Positions 39,851 to 49,363 of a stretch of 64,000 nt of DNA are shown here, one piece after another. The notes beneath the pieces are model-generated. The model did not search any database. It worked only from the letters and a program-made list of their open reading frames with translations, and had not been told where the DNA came from. The position numbers were made by a program, and so were the translations under genes. Positions within the stretch are counted from its first letter, which is position 1; each line of letters begins with the position of its first letter. Where the stretch lies: assembly GCA_035531315.1 (NCBI GenBank), contig DATKTD010000340.1, forward strand, positions 6,160 to 70,159, written 5' to 3'. Source of the stretch: CAIJMU01 sp035531315 (lineage in GTDB: Bacteria; Spirochaetota; Spirochaetia; Treponematales; Rectinemataceae).

Positions 39851-41941
39851 TCATTTTTTCTTCTCGATGACCGATTGTTCCGCTCCCGTCAGCACGAAAC
39901 CGTTGAGGAGGGCCTGGAGCCGGTCGACCACTTCCTTGTTCTCGTTGGTCACGGTCTTGAGGTGGCGGATGCCCGCTATGATGTCGCGGTTGCCCTCGGC
40001 CTGCCTCGTCGTGGCGGCCACGATGCGATCGAAGACCTGCACGAGGCGGCCGATGATGGCGCGCATCGCCTCGCCTTCGGCCTTCTGCGCCTCGGCTATC
40101 GTCCTGATGCCCTGGCTCTCCTCGACGAGTGAGGACATGGCCCGGACGATCTCGTCGGCCCCCTCGCCCTGCTCGCGCATGCCGGCCGCGATCTGGTCGA
40201 TGAGGGCCGTCGTGCCTCCCACGTCGGCGGCGATCCGCTTGAGGGCCTCGCTCGCCTCCTCGGCGAGACGCACGTCGTCCTCGATGAGGCTCCTCATGTC
40301 GCGGATCTGTGCGCCGATGTCCTTCGCGCTCTTCGCGCTCGACTCGGCGAGATTGCGCACCTCCGAGGCCACCACGGCGAAACCCGCGCCGGCCTCCCCC
40401 GCGTGGGCGGCCTCGATGGCCGCGTTCATGGCCAGTAGGTTGGTCTGGGAGGCTATCTTCGAGATGACCTCGACGAAGGAGGCGACGCGTTGCGAGGCGG
40501 CGGCGACGTCGCGGATGGCCCGGGCCGCGTTCTCGACGGCCCTGTTGCCTCCCTCGGCGACGCTGCCCAGCTTCGATGCCACCTCGTTGGCGCGGGCGGT
40601 GGCGTTGCCCACGGATTGGATGTTGGCGGCCATCTCCGAGACGGCGGCCGAGGTCTGCTCGACCGCGCTGGCCTGGCCGTCCACGTGCTCCGAGATCTTC
40701 CTGAGCGAATCGAGGGTGTGGCCGAGGGAGGCGGAGGCCTCACCCACGAGGCCGGCCTGCCCCGAGGCGTCGGCGCTCGTGCCCTCGATCGACTCGACCA
40801 TCATCTCCGTCGTCGCCATGGTCTCGGCGAGGACATCCCTCAGCGAAAGCGAGGATTTGGCGACCCGCTCGCCGGCCTCGGCGAAGCGGGAGAAGAGGTC
40901 CTTGAGCTTCTCGATGAAGACATTGATCGTGTCGGCGAGATCGCCTATCTCGTCGAACTGACCGATGACGAGGCGCTGCGTGAGGTCGGCCTTCCCCGCG
41001 ATGATGCTCCGGAGCTTCTCCTGCAGCGAATTGTATTGCATGCGGCGATAGCGGCTCGACGCGAGCTGGATGAACACGGCCAGGCCGACGAGGAAGACGA
41101 GGATGGGGATGTAGATCGCGAAGGGATTGACCGTGCCCTCCGTGGCCATCTCCGAGACGGCGATGTCCTTTTCGGGCACGCCGAGGTAGGCGGCCACGGC
41201 CCGTTTGTACTCCGCGCTGGCCGTCTCGAAGTCCTTCCCTCCCGAGGCGGTCGTCTGGTAGATCCGGTCGCGCATGATCGTCGCCTCGTTGATAGCCTGA
41301 CCCACGCCGACGACGGTGAACATCGTGTACATGGCGAGGGCGATGGTGACGATCATCGAGCGCCGCCCCTCTGTCCATTCCCTGAAGCTGCCGACGAAGC
41401 GGACCCGGAGGAGGGCCCGGGGCGGAGAGAGGAGAAGGTTGTTGATCACGATCTGGACGGAGGCGCAGACCAGGGCTCCCGCGAGGTATTGGAGGAGGAA
41501 GACGACGAGCTGCGAGCCGCTGAGGATCGTCCCGCGGGCGCCCACGAAAAGGGCGAGGACGAAGCCGGCGATGTTGAAGAGGATGATTATCCTGGGCAGG
41601 CTGACGACGGCGCGAAGGGCCCGATTGAAGGAGTCCACGCTTATCTTCCGCCCCGCCTCGATGTCGCCGACCGCGGCCGAAAAGGGTCTCATCCAGAGGA
41701 GGATGCCCAGCACGGCGATGAGGACGGAGGGCAACACCGATATGATCGCATAGCGGGCGAGCCCGGCGAAGAAGACCCCGGAATCGAAGGTGTCATAGGC
41801 GATTTGAAAGGCGAACTCGTTGAGCAATTTCTGGGCGAAAAGGCTCACCGACATCAGAATGGCAGTACTAAGTGCGATACCGGAGCGCCAGGGCAGGCCG
41901 GAAGGCCTTGGCAGAGCGGCAGAATTGGCTGAATCATCCAT
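39851..41941 (-). CDS. Polytopic methyl-accepting chemotaxis protein
   Basis: 696 residues. About six hydrophobic segments lie in the first 310 residues (for example IISVLPSVLIAVLGILLWM, IIILFNIAGFVLALFVGA, MIVTIALAMYTMFTVVGVG, YIPILVFLVGLAVFIQLA). A short loop domain sits before the last one, instead of the usual two TMs and a large periplasmic domain. HAMP-like linker, then the signalling hairpin with ISKIASQTNLLAMNAAIEAA and GAGFAVVASEVRNLAES. ATG 41941 is chosen because TATAAT ends 7 bases upstream; ATG at 41995 would place the promoter inside the gene. Divergent from the receiver-cheA pair, probably one chemosensory unit. Confidence 0.88.
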   Translation of the reverse strand: MDDSANSAALPRPSGLPWRSGIALSTAILMSVSLFAQKLLNEFAFQIAYDTFDSGVFFAGLARYAIISVLPSVLIAVLGILLWMRPFSAAVGDIEAGRKISVDSFNRALRAVVSLPRIIILFNIAGFVLALFVGARGTILSGSQLVVFLLQYLAGALVCASVQIVINNLLLSPPRALLRVRFVGSFREWTEGRRSMIVTIALAMYTMFTVVGVGQAINEATIMRDRIYQTTASGGKDFETASAEYKRAVAAYLGVPEKDIAVSEMATEGTVNPFAIYIPILVFLVGLAVFIQLASSRYRRMQYNSLQEKLRSIIAGKADLTQRLVIGQFDEIGDLADTINVFIEKLKDLFSRFAEAGERVAKSSLSLRDVLAETMATTEMMVESIEGTSADASGQAGLVGEASASLGHTLDSLRKISEHVDGQASAVEQTSAAVSEMAANIQSVGNATARANEVASKLGSVAEGGNRAVENAARAIRDVAAASQRVASFVEVISKIASQTNLLAMNAAIEAAHAGEAGAGFAVVASEVRNLAESSAKSAKDIGAQIRDMRSLIEDDVRLAEEASEALKRIAADVGGTTALIDQIAAGMREQGEGADEIVRAMSSLVEESQGIRTIAEAQKAEGEAMRAIIGRLVQVFDRIVAATTRQAEGNRDIIAGIRHLKTVTNENKEVVDRLQALLNGFVLTGAEQSVIEKKK

Positions 41942-41948
41942 TGGCGCG

Positions 41949-41954
41949 ATTATA
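41949..41954 (-). promoter_or_regulatory. -10 box 7 bases before the polytopic MCP start
   Basis: Perfect TATAAT, then CGCGCCA, then ATG on the minus strand, with no Shine-Dalgarno sequence. Confidence 0.6.
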
Positions 41955-42027
41955 GCTTCAAGACTGAAATGATGCCATACGACCAGCTTCATCAATCTTT
42001 GGCCTGTTGTGGGAGCCTCGCCTCGAC

Positions 42028-42033
42028 TATACT
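42028..42033 (+). promoter_or_regulatory. -10 box 6 bases before the receiver gene
   Basis: TATACT, then TTCGGC, then ATG 42040. No Shine-Dalgarno sequence. Confidence 0.5.
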
Positions 42034-42039
42034 TTCGGC

Positions 42040-42417
42040 ATGGACGCCAAAGTGCTCGTCGTCGACGACTCGATAGTCGCGCGCATGTCGCTCCGGGCGA
42101 CCCTCAAGGATCTGGGTACGGAGACGACCGAGGCCCGCAGCGGCGAGGAGGCCCTCGCCCTGGTGGAGGCCGGCCTCGCCCCCGATGTCGTCTTCCTCGA
42201 TCTGACCATGCCCGGTCTCGGAGGCATCGAGACCCTGAGGCGCCTGGTCGCGACCAGATCCTCCCTACCCATCATCGTCGTCACGGCGGACCTCCAGGAA
42301 GGCACCAGGGAAGAGGTCCGCAGAGAAGGGGGCTTCGACATCGTACGAAAACCCGCCGATCCCGCCATCGTCCGCGATGCCCTGTCGCGCGCCCTGGGCG
42401 GAAGGTCTCGAAGCTGA
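42040..42417 (+). CDS. Single-domain response regulator (CheY-like)
   Basis: 125 residues, receiver domain only. Acidic pair D9/D10 (VLVVDDSIVARM), phosphoacceptor D54 (VVFLDLTMPGLGG), Thr in VVTADL and Lys in DIVRKPADP. Stop codon overlaps the cheA start (TGATG), so the two are coupled. It is likely phosphorylated by that CheA. The output could be the flagellar motor or a non-motility pathway; the N-terminal MDAKVLVVDDS form is common for CheY. Confidence 0.92.
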   Translation: MDAKVLVVDDSIVARMSLRATLKDLGTETTEARSGEEALALVEAGLAPDVVFLDLTMPGLGGIETLRRLVATRSSLPIIVVTADLQEGTREEVRREGGFDIVRKPADPAIVRDALSRALGGRSRS

Positions 42418-44138
42418 TGGGCGAAGACATTCTCGAGGCCTTCGCCGCCGAAACGAGGGAATTGCTCGAAGGGATCGAACAGGCGACGGCCGACATCGAG
42501 CGTGGAATCGATAGGGCCGTGGATGCGCTTTTCCGGCACATCCACACGATCAAGGGATCCGCCGGCATCGTGGGTCTGTCGAGACTCGAGGCCTTCGCCC
42601 ATGCCTGGGAAACGAGGCTCGGCAGGGTCCGGCAGGGACAGGCGGTCTTCGGCCCCGCCTCCTTCGGCGCCCTCGAGGCCTGCCGAGCGCGCATCTCGGC
42701 CATCCTCGACGAGTCGCGCCCGACGATAGGGTCGAAGAAGCAGCGGGATCTCCCGGGATCGGACGAGTCCGATCTCGGCGCCCTCGACGCCCTCGACTCG
42801 ACGATGAGCGAGGCCGGAATGCCCGCTGCGGAGGCGGGCGAAGGGGGCGAGGGGGCCGAGCTACAGGCCGCGAAGGCAGGACGAAACGCGACATCGGCCC
42901 AGGCGACCGATAGGCTGAAAAGCCTGCGCGAAAAGGTGCGCAACTCCGGCCCGGGGGAAAAGCTGAGCTCGGGCGACGCCTTCGCGAGGATACCCGCCTC
43001 CAAGCTCGAGAAGATCCAGTCCTATTCCAGCGAGATCGTGGTATCCCTCTCCAATTTCTCCCAGAGTCTCCGCGCCGTCGGAGCCGAAAGCCTCTCCGAC
43101 GAGCTGGCCGCCCTCGAGTCCCTGGCGGCCTCCCTGTACCGGACCGTGCTCGAGACGAGAATGGTGCCCTTCGGCGAGATAGCCGGACGCTTCGTCAAGG
43201 CGGTGGAAGAGATAGCCCGCGATCGCGGCAAGCGCATACAATTCGTCCTTTCGGGGGCGGACACCGAGATAGACAAGAGCCTCGCCGACAGGATGATCGA
43301 GCCCCTCCTCCACCTGATACGCAACGCCGCAGACCACGGCATAGAGTCGCCGCAGGCCCGCGTCGCGGCGGGCAAGACGCCAGAGGGAAGGATCGCCCTC
43401 CGCGCGAGGCGGGAATCCGGGCTCCTCTCCGTGCGCATAGAGGACGACGGCAAGGGGATCGACCCCGCCGAGGTGCGCGCCATGGCCATCGAGCGCGGCA
43501 GGATCGGCGAGGACGATCGCCTCGATGAGGGGGAGCTTTTCGACCTCCTCTTCGAGGCGGGCTTTTCCCTGACGACCGAGGTCACGCGCTGGTCGGGGCG
43601 CGGGGTCGGCCTGGACGTGGTGAAGAAGTCCGTCGAGGCGATGAGGGGCACGGTGCGCATCGAATCGAGCCCGGGACGAGGCTCTTCGGCCATCGTGCGA
43701 CTCCCCCTCGCCCTCTCCCTCGTGGAAGGCTTCGTGGCCCGCGTCGGCGAGATCGATCTCCTCATCCCCTTCGACGTGACGGCCGCCTGTTTCGAATTCG
43801 TGGACGAGGAAGAAGCGACCTCGCCCTGGCGCACGGTGTCGTGGACCGGCAAGCTTGTCCCCGCGATCGACCTCGGCATGCTTTACGGCGAGGTCGGCGG
43901 CGGGAAACGGCGGGTCGCCGTCATCCTCGAAGACCTGGATTCGCACAACGCGCTCATCGTCGACGGGGTCGGCGAGACCCTGTCGGCCGCGGTCAGGCCC
44001 CTGGACAGGAAGATGACCGACTCGCCGGGGATAGCGGGAAGCGCCATCCTCGGCGACGGTTCGATGGTCCTCGTCCTCGATACCGCGGAACTCGCCCTCA
44101 TGGCGCAGCGCGGGCGCCGCTCCGCGCTGGGTCAATAG
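42417..44138 (+). CDS. cheA: Chemotaxis histidine kinase CheA
   Basis: 573 residues. The P1 (Hpt) domain has phospho-site H43 in HIHTIKGSAG. The region 95-200 is a low-complexity Ala/Glu/Gly/Ser linker with no recognisable P2 (CheY-docking) domain. P3 dimerisation helices follow. The P4 ATPase has HLIRNAADHGIE (N box), RIEDDGKGIDP (G1) and WSGRGVGLDVVKKSVEAM (G2). The P5 CheW-like domain is present (VARVGEIDLLIPFDVT). Shorter than E. coli CheA (654) because P2 is missing. Start overlaps the receiver stop. Converges on the RND gene with only 4 bases between stops. Confidence 0.93.
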   Translation: MGEDILEAFAAETRELLEGIEQATADIERGIDRAVDALFRHIHTIKGSAGIVGLSRLEAFAHAWETRLGRVRQGQAVFGPASFGALEACRARISAILDESRPTIGSKKQRDLPGSDESDLGALDALDSTMSEAGMPAAEAGEGGEGAELQAAKAGRNATSAQATDRLKSLREKVRNSGPGEKLSSGDAFARIPASKLEKIQSYSSEIVVSLSNFSQSLRAVGAESLSDELAALESLAASLYRTVLETRMVPFGEIAGRFVKAVEEIARDRGKRIQFVLSGADTEIDKSLADRMIEPLLHLIRNAADHGIESPQARVAAGKTPEGRIALRARRESGLLSVRIEDDGKGIDPAEVRAMAIERGRIGEDDRLDEGELFDLLFEAGFSLTTEVTRWSGRGVGLDVVKKSVEAMRGTVRIESSPGRGSSAIVRLPLALSLVEGFVARVGEIDLLIPFDVTAACFEFVDEEEATSPWRTVSWTGKLVPAIDLGMLYGEVGGGKRRVAVILEDLDSHNALIVDGVGETLSAAVRPLDRKMTDSPGIAGSAILGDGSMVLVLDTAELALMAQRGRRSALGQ

Positions 44139-44142
44139 CCAG

Positions 44143-47100
44143 TCAGAGTTCCCGGATCTCCACGGTCTTGCCTTCCCCCGAATCCCCGTCGCCGCCCTTC
44201 CGAGCTTCGCCCGTTCCCGAAGCCTCCCCGCGGGAGCCGCCATGCGGCGCGGCGCGGCCGGCGGCCTGGGTCTCCTCCACCGTGGTCATGGCGACAGTCG
44301 GCAGGAGACCCTGCTCGACGTCCTCGACGGCGTGCTCGATTTCGGCCCTGGCGGCGTTGAAGTCGACCTGCCGATTCCTCTCGAAGAGGAAGAAGGCGGC
44401 GGGCACCACGAAGAAGGTGAGGATGGCGGAGAACATGATGCCGCCGAACATCACGATACCCATGCGTTGGCCGAACTCGGCGCCCTGGCCACGGGAGAAG
44501 ACCAGGGGTCCCGAGATGACGAGGACCGTCAGCGTGGTCATGACGATGGGCCGGAATCGCAGGCGCGCGGCCTCGAGGAGGGCCTCGCGGATGGGCATCT
44601 TGCCGAGTCTTTCCACGACGAAATCGAGATAGAGGATGGCGTTCTTGGCGGAGAGACCGATGAGCATCAGCATGCCCATGACGCCGAAGATGTCGAGGCC
44701 GCCGCCGACGATCCAGACGACGAGGATGGCGCCGACGATGGCCAGGGGCACCGGCATGAGGAGATAGATCGGGTAGCGCCAGGAATTGAACTGGGCCGCC
44801 ATGACGAGGTAGGCGAGGAAGAAGGCGAGGAGAAAGACGATCACGCCCTGGCTCTGGAGCTGACCGGCGAGGGCCACCGGGCTGAAGGCGCTGCCGCTGG
44901 TGATCGAAATGCCCTTGTCGAGGAGGCCCCTGTCCTGGAGGTCCTTGATGATGGACTTCTGGACCTCGAGGACGGTCGGCGCGTTGGGCTTCAGGTTGAT
45001 GCTGAGCGAGCCCGTGTATTGGCGATTGTAGCGGGAGATCGACGTGGGCTTCTCGCTGAGCACGAAGGACCCAAGTTGACCGATCTGGAGATTGGTCTGC
45101 AAGGTCGACGAATAGATCGGCAGATCGAGGAGGGTCTGGCCGCCGTTCATCGCCGTCGGATCGAGCTGCACCATGATCGGATAGGAAAGACCGTTGGTGA
45201 CCACGTTCGAGGCCTGGGTGCCCGTGGTGTAGGTCTGGAGCGAGTTGGCGATCGACTGGGCAGTGATGCCGGTGCCCGACATCTTGGCCGGGTTGGGGAC
45301 GAAGTCGTTTTCGAGCGAGGTGTCGGAAAGGCTCGAGCTCACGTCGGCCACGTAGGGGTTGGATTGGATGGCCGCCACGATGGCCGAATTTTCCTTGAGC
45401 AGCAGGTCCATGTTGAAAGACACGAGGCTGAGGGAGACCGAGGAGCCGCCGAAGCCGCCGCCGGGGCCCCCGCCGCCGAAGCCTCCGGTACCCACCGAGA
45501 TGCGCGCCGTGGGAAAGTCCTTGAGGATGAGGGGCTGGAGGGCCGCCCGGTACATCGGCGCGAGCTTGCTGACCCCGGGGCGCCTGTCGATGGGAACCAG
45601 GGTGAGGTTCTCGCTGACCCTGTTGCTGATTTCCGACTGGACGCTGGCGACCTCGGGCCGCGTCGCCAGAAAGGCCTCAACCCGGGCCGCCGCCATGTTG
45701 GCCGTGTACTGGGAGGTGCCCGGCGGGAAAAAGAGGTTGACGCTCATGGAGCCCGAGTCGGAGTTCGGCACGAAGTTGAAGGAGATGTGGGGGGCCACGA
45801 GGATGACGATGGCCACGAAGCCCAGGCCGGCCGACACGAGCACGATGGCGCTGCGCTTGAGCATCCGCCCGAGGAGATTCACGTAGTGGTCGCGCACGAA
45901 CTCCACGAAGCGCTCGGTCCATCCGTGCAGGACCTCGGAGATCGATTCGAAGAGGCTCAGGCCCATGAAGATCACGTAGTTGGCCAGGCCGAGGGCCAGA
46001 GGGTAGAGGAGGAGGGCGGGAATGAAGACGGCATGGTGGGTGAAGGCCAGGCCTCCCGCGATCGCGAGGGCGAGGATGATTCCCGGCCCCTTCTTCCAGG
46101 ACTTGAGTCCCCACCTGATGGCTTCGCCGAAGCGGCCGAAACTCCGGATGAAGTCCTTCCAGTGCAGGTCGCTCGAATCAGGGGTGTAGGCCAGGCGCAC
46201 GGTGAGGAAGAGCACGGCCTCGAGGAGGGAAAGGGCGACGGCGGCGGCGAGGCCGAGGGAGAATTGCTTGATGTACATGCCGATGAAGCCGCCCATGAAG
46301 CTGACCGGCATCAGGACCGACAGGAGCGACAGGGAAGCCGCGATGACGGCGCTGAAGACCTCGCTCGCCCCCTTGAGCACGGCCTCCTTGAGGGAATAGC
46401 CCATCTTCCTGTATCGATCCACGTTCTCGGCCACGACGATGGAATCGTCGACCACGATGCCGATCGCGGTGACCATGGCGAGAAGGGATACGAGATTGAA
46501 GGAGAAGCCAGCGAGCTTATAGAGGATCGGCGAGGCCGAAATGGCGATGGGCACCGCGAGGATGACCGAGAAGGCCATGTTGGGTTTGCCGATGAACAGA
46601 AGGACGATGATCGCCACGACGAAGAGCGTCATGAAGAGCTCGTTGAAGGTGTTGTTGACCGAGGCGCGGATCGATCCTGTCGTGTCGTTGCCCATCAGGA
46701 CCTCGTAGCCCTTGGGCAGCTCGGTCTTCGCGAGCAACTTCTTGACGCCGTCGACCACCGAGATGGCGTTCGAATCCGCGGTGCGCTGGATCGAGAGGAG
46801 GACCGAGGGGATGCCGTTGATCCTCACATAGTCCTGCTCCGTCGCCATGTCCCGCACGACGGCGATGTCCCGCACGGCGATGCCCTTGTTCGAATCGACG
46901 AGGATGCGCTCGATCGAGGCCACGTCGGTGGGCGTATTCGAGGTGGAGAAGGTCAGGGAGGTCCTGTTCGTCGTGATGGTGCCGATCGGCTGGTTGAAGG
47001 CGCTGCCGGAGATGGCGGAGACGACCTGGGTGGGGCTCAAGGAGTAGAACTTGAGCTTGTTTGGGTCGAGGAGGACCTGGAACTCGCGGGACGGAGCTCC

Positions 47101-47736
47101 CGACACGTTGATGTTGGCGACGCCGTCGACACGCTCGAGGAGGGGAGCGAGACTGTTCTGGACGTAGTCGTTGACGTCGGACAGGGAGGCGCCTCCCCCG
47201 GTCACCCCGAATTCGATGACGGGTTGGGAGTTGGGATCGAAGGAACGCACCACCGGCGTCTGTACCCCCGAAGGCAGACGTCTCGACAGGGAATTGACGA
47301 CGGCCGCCACCTGCTGGAGCACGGCGTTCTTGTCGACGCTCGTATCGAAGGACAGCACGACTCGACTCGAGCCCAGATTGCTCGACGAGTTCATGTCCGT
47401 GATGCCGGAGACAGTCGAGACGGCGTTCTCGACGACCTGGGTCACCTGCTGGTCGACGACCGTCGGATCGGAACCGGGATAGCTCGTGAAGACCGCGACG
47501 ACGGGAATGCTCACCGAGGGCATGAGATCGACCCCCAGGGTCACCGTGCTCACGAGGCCGAAGGCGACGATCGCCACGAAGATGCCGATGGCGAGCACGT
47601 AGCGCGTCACCGAGAATCTGACCGCGGGGTTGACCCGCGTGAAGATCTTGCTTTCGAAATCCCGAAGGGCCGTGCCGGGAACGGAAGCTCCCCCTTCCGT
47701 CTTGGCCGGAAGATTGTCCTTGGAATCGCTCATCAC
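44143..47736 (-). CDS. RND-family (AcrB/HAE1-type) efflux pump
   Basis: 1197 residues, longer than AcrB (1049) because of extended termini and inserts. Twelve TM segments in two halves separated by porter domains. Proton-relay acids in TM4 (AIGIVVDDSIVVAENVDR) and the TM10 lysine (LIGLSAKNAILYLDF) are present. A glycine-rich insert (GFGGGGPGGGFGG) lies in the second porter domain. The C-terminal tail is polar and Gly/Glu-rich. Start is GTG 47736 or ATG 47733; both overlap the adaptor stop. Inner-membrane component of the tripartite pump with the two upstream genes; substrate unknown. Confidence 0.94.
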   Translation of the reverse strand: MMSDSKDNLPAKTEGGASVPGTALRDFESKIFTRVNPAVRFSVTRYVLAIGIFVAIVAFGLVSTVTLGVDLMPSVSIPVVAVFTSYPGSDPTVVDQQVTQVVENAVSTVSGITDMNSSSNLGSSRVVLSFDTSVDKNAVLQQVAAVVNSLSRRLPSGVQTPVVRSFDPNSQPVIEFGVTGGGASLSDVNDYVQNSLAPLLERVDGVANINVSGAPSREFQVLLDPNKLKFYSLSPTQVVSAISGSAFNQPIGTITTNRTSLTFSTSNTPTDVASIERILVDSNKGIAVRDIAVVRDMATEQDYVRINGIPSVLLSIQRTADSNAISVVDGVKKLLAKTELPKGYEVLMGNDTTGSIRASVNNTFNELFMTLFVVAIIVLLFIGKPNMAFSVILAVPIAISASPILYKLAGFSFNLVSLLAMVTAIGIVVDDSIVVAENVDRYRKMGYSLKEAVLKGASEVFSAVIAASLSLLSVLMPVSFMGGFIGMYIKQFSLGLAAAVALSLLEAVLFLTVRLAYTPDSSDLHWKDFIRSFGRFGEAIRWGLKSWKKGPGIILALAIAGGLAFTHHAVFIPALLLYPLALGLANYVIFMGLSLFESISEVLHGWTERFVEFVRDHYVNLLGRMLKRSAIVLVSAGLGFVAIVILVAPHISFNFVPNSDSGSMSVNLFFPPGTSQYTANMAAARVEAFLATRPEVASVQSEISNRVSENLTLVPIDRRPGVSKLAPMYRAALQPLILKDFPTARISVGTGGFGGGGPGGGFGGSSVSLSLVSFNMDLLLKENSAIVAAIQSNPYVADVSSSLSDTSLENDFVPNPAKMSGTGITAQSIANSLQTYTTGTQASNVVTNGLSYPIMVQLDPTAMNGGQTLLDLPIYSSTLQTNLQIGQLGSFVLSEKPTSISRYNRQYTGSLSINLKPNAPTVLEVQKSIIKDLQDRGLLDKGISITSGSAFSPVALAGQLQSQGVIVFLLAFFLAYLVMAAQFNSWRYPIYLLMPVPLAIVGAILVVWIVGGGLDIFGVMGMLMLIGLSAKNAILYLDFVVERLGKMPIREALLEAARLRFRPIVMTTLTVLVISGPLVFSRGQGAEFGQRMGIVMFGGIMFSAILTFFVVPAAFFLFERNRQVDFNAARAEIEHAVEDVEQGLLPTVAMTTVEETQAAGRAAPHGGSRGEASGTGEARKGGDGDSGEGKTVEIREL

Positions 47737-49328
47737 TGCCCGCTCCCCGTGGCCGGCGCGGTCGCCGTGCCGGAGCTGGAGGAGTACTGGGCGCCGGAGC
47801 CGGCAAGGCCGCTGCTTGTGCCGCCTTTGCGCTGCCCCGAATAGCCGCCGCTCCCGGTCTTGCCCTGGCCGGAATACTGGCCCGAGTACGAAGCGCCGCC
47901 CTGTTTGCCGACGCTTGTGGGATTGCCCTTTTGGGAACCCAGGGCCTGGCCATTCGCGGCCTGTCCAGAGGCTCCGCCTTGCTGGTCGATCATCATTGTT
48001 TGCACTTGGGATCCCGAGAGGAGGCCGGGAGGAGGACTCACGACGACGACCTCTCCATCCTGAAGCCCGAGGACGGCCGCGGATGTCCCCGACTCGGCGG
48101 CTATCGTCACGTCGAGGGTGGCGACCCTGCCGTTCCTGACGACATAGACGAAATTCTGGTTCTCGAGGGTATCGAGCGAGGCGATGGGAATGATGGCGCC
48201 CTTGGCGAGGGGGATGCTGTAGTTGATTTCCCCCACCGATCCATATTGGAGTTCGATGCCGGCCGCGGAAGCCACCATGGGCAGGACGCCGGAAATAGGC
48301 GCCGCGGGAGCCTGACTGATGCGTACCGGATAATCCTTGCCCTGGAAATTGAATACGATCGGCATACCAGACTTGAGGAAGGGGGCGTCGCTCGGCGGGA
48401 CGTTGAAGGATATCTGCTTCGCGGCACTCACGAGGGTGAACACCGGCGCGCTGACGCTGGCGGACATGCCGGGCTGCACATTGATCGCGGAAATCTGGCC
48501 CGCGAAGGGAGCCCTGATGCTGGCATTCCGCAGATTGAGTTGGGCTTGATCGTAGTTGTTCTGAGCCTGCTGCACGGCGATCTTGAGCTGGGCGATGGTC
48601 TGGTCTCCGGCATTGTTGTTCTGGTCGAGGGCGGTCTTGGCCCCCTCGAGATTCGCCTGGGCGGCCGTAAGCTGGCTATTGGCCGTATCGAGTTGGGATG
48701 CGGAGATGCCCCCGAGATCGAAGAGGGCCTTTTGGGCGTCGTAATACTTTTTGGCCGAGTCGTAGGCCGACTGCGCCGATTGGACCTGGAGGCCGAGCTT
48801 CGGGTTCGCCTGGCTCGAGTTGTCCTGACCCACCGAAAGGTTGATCTTCGCGTTTTCGAGGGCGGAGGCGGCGGTCGCGGCCGTCAGCTTGAGCTGCGAA
48901 TCATCGAGCTGGATGACGATATCGCCTTGCCTTACCCATTCGCCGACGCTACGCGGCACCCTGGCCACGAAACCGGCGACCTGGGTGGCGACCTGGCTTT
49001 GGACCGCGGGGATTATGACGCCCGCCGTCGTCCGATCGGCGTTGAGGAGGCCGATGTGGACGGTAAGGGCCTGGACGGGCACGACGGCGTTCCGGCGTCC
49101 GCCGAATTGTCCGCCTCCGGCGCCCTGTCCATTGCCCTGTCTGCCGCCGGAAGCGCCTCGCTCCCCCGCCTGGGCCGGTGCCGGGGCCCCGGCGGGAGCC
49201 TGGGCCCCGGCACCGGCCTGGCCGCCCTGGGAAGGCGCCCCCTCGGAACGGGAGCAGCCCGCGAGGACCACCGCCCCGGAAAGGGCCAGGGCGACGATAG
49301 CAATTGTTATTGATTCGACCTTCTTCAC
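47733..49328 (-). CDS. RND periplasmic adaptor (membrane fusion) lipoprotein
   Basis: 531 residues from GTG 49328, with AGGAG upstream. Lipoprotein signal with lipobox LAGC (Cys about 24), then a Gly/Ala/Pro/Gln-rich linker to about 80. Lipoyl/barrel-sandwich halves (VAGFVARVPRSVGEWVRQGD; ASIRAPFAGQISAINVQPG) flank a long alpha-helical hairpin (about 165-260). The C-terminal 90 residues are Ser/Gly/Gln/Tyr-rich with YSGQ repeats, an unusual tail. It lies 35 bases after the TolC-like gene and overlaps the pump gene. Confidence 0.92.
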   Translation of the reverse strand: MKKVESITIAIVALALSGAVVLAGCSRSEGAPSQGGQAGAGAQAPAGAPAPAQAGERGASGGRQGNGQGAGGGQFGGRRNAVVPVQALTVHIGLLNADRTTAGVIIPAVQSQVATQVAGFVARVPRSVGEWVRQGDIVIQLDDSQLKLTAATAASALENAKINLSVGQDNSSQANPKLGLQVQSAQSAYDSAKKYYDAQKALFDLGGISASQLDTANSQLTAAQANLEGAKTALDQNNNAGDQTIAQLKIAVQQAQNNYDQAQLNLRNASIRAPFAGQISAINVQPGMSASVSAPVFTLVSAAKQISFNVPPSDAPFLKSGMPIVFNFQGKDYPVRISQAPAAPISGVLPMVASAAGIELQYGSVGEINYSIPLAKGAIIPIASLDTLENQNFVYVVRNGRVATLDVTIAAESGTSAAVLGLQDGEVVVVSPPPGLLSGSQVQTMMIDQQGGASGQAANGQALGSQKGNPTSVGKQGGASYSGQYSGQGKTGSGGYSGQRKGGTSSGLAGSGAQYSSSSGTATAPATGSGQ

Positions 49329-49363
49329 TTCATGCTCCTGCGGGGACCCTTCGGCCGCCCTCG

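Noticed and set aside
44242..47844. A 1200-codon open frame on the plus strand
   Set aside because: It is the exact antisense of the RND pump gene. The protein is a charged His/Asp/Gly/Arg mix with no domains, an effect of high GC content.
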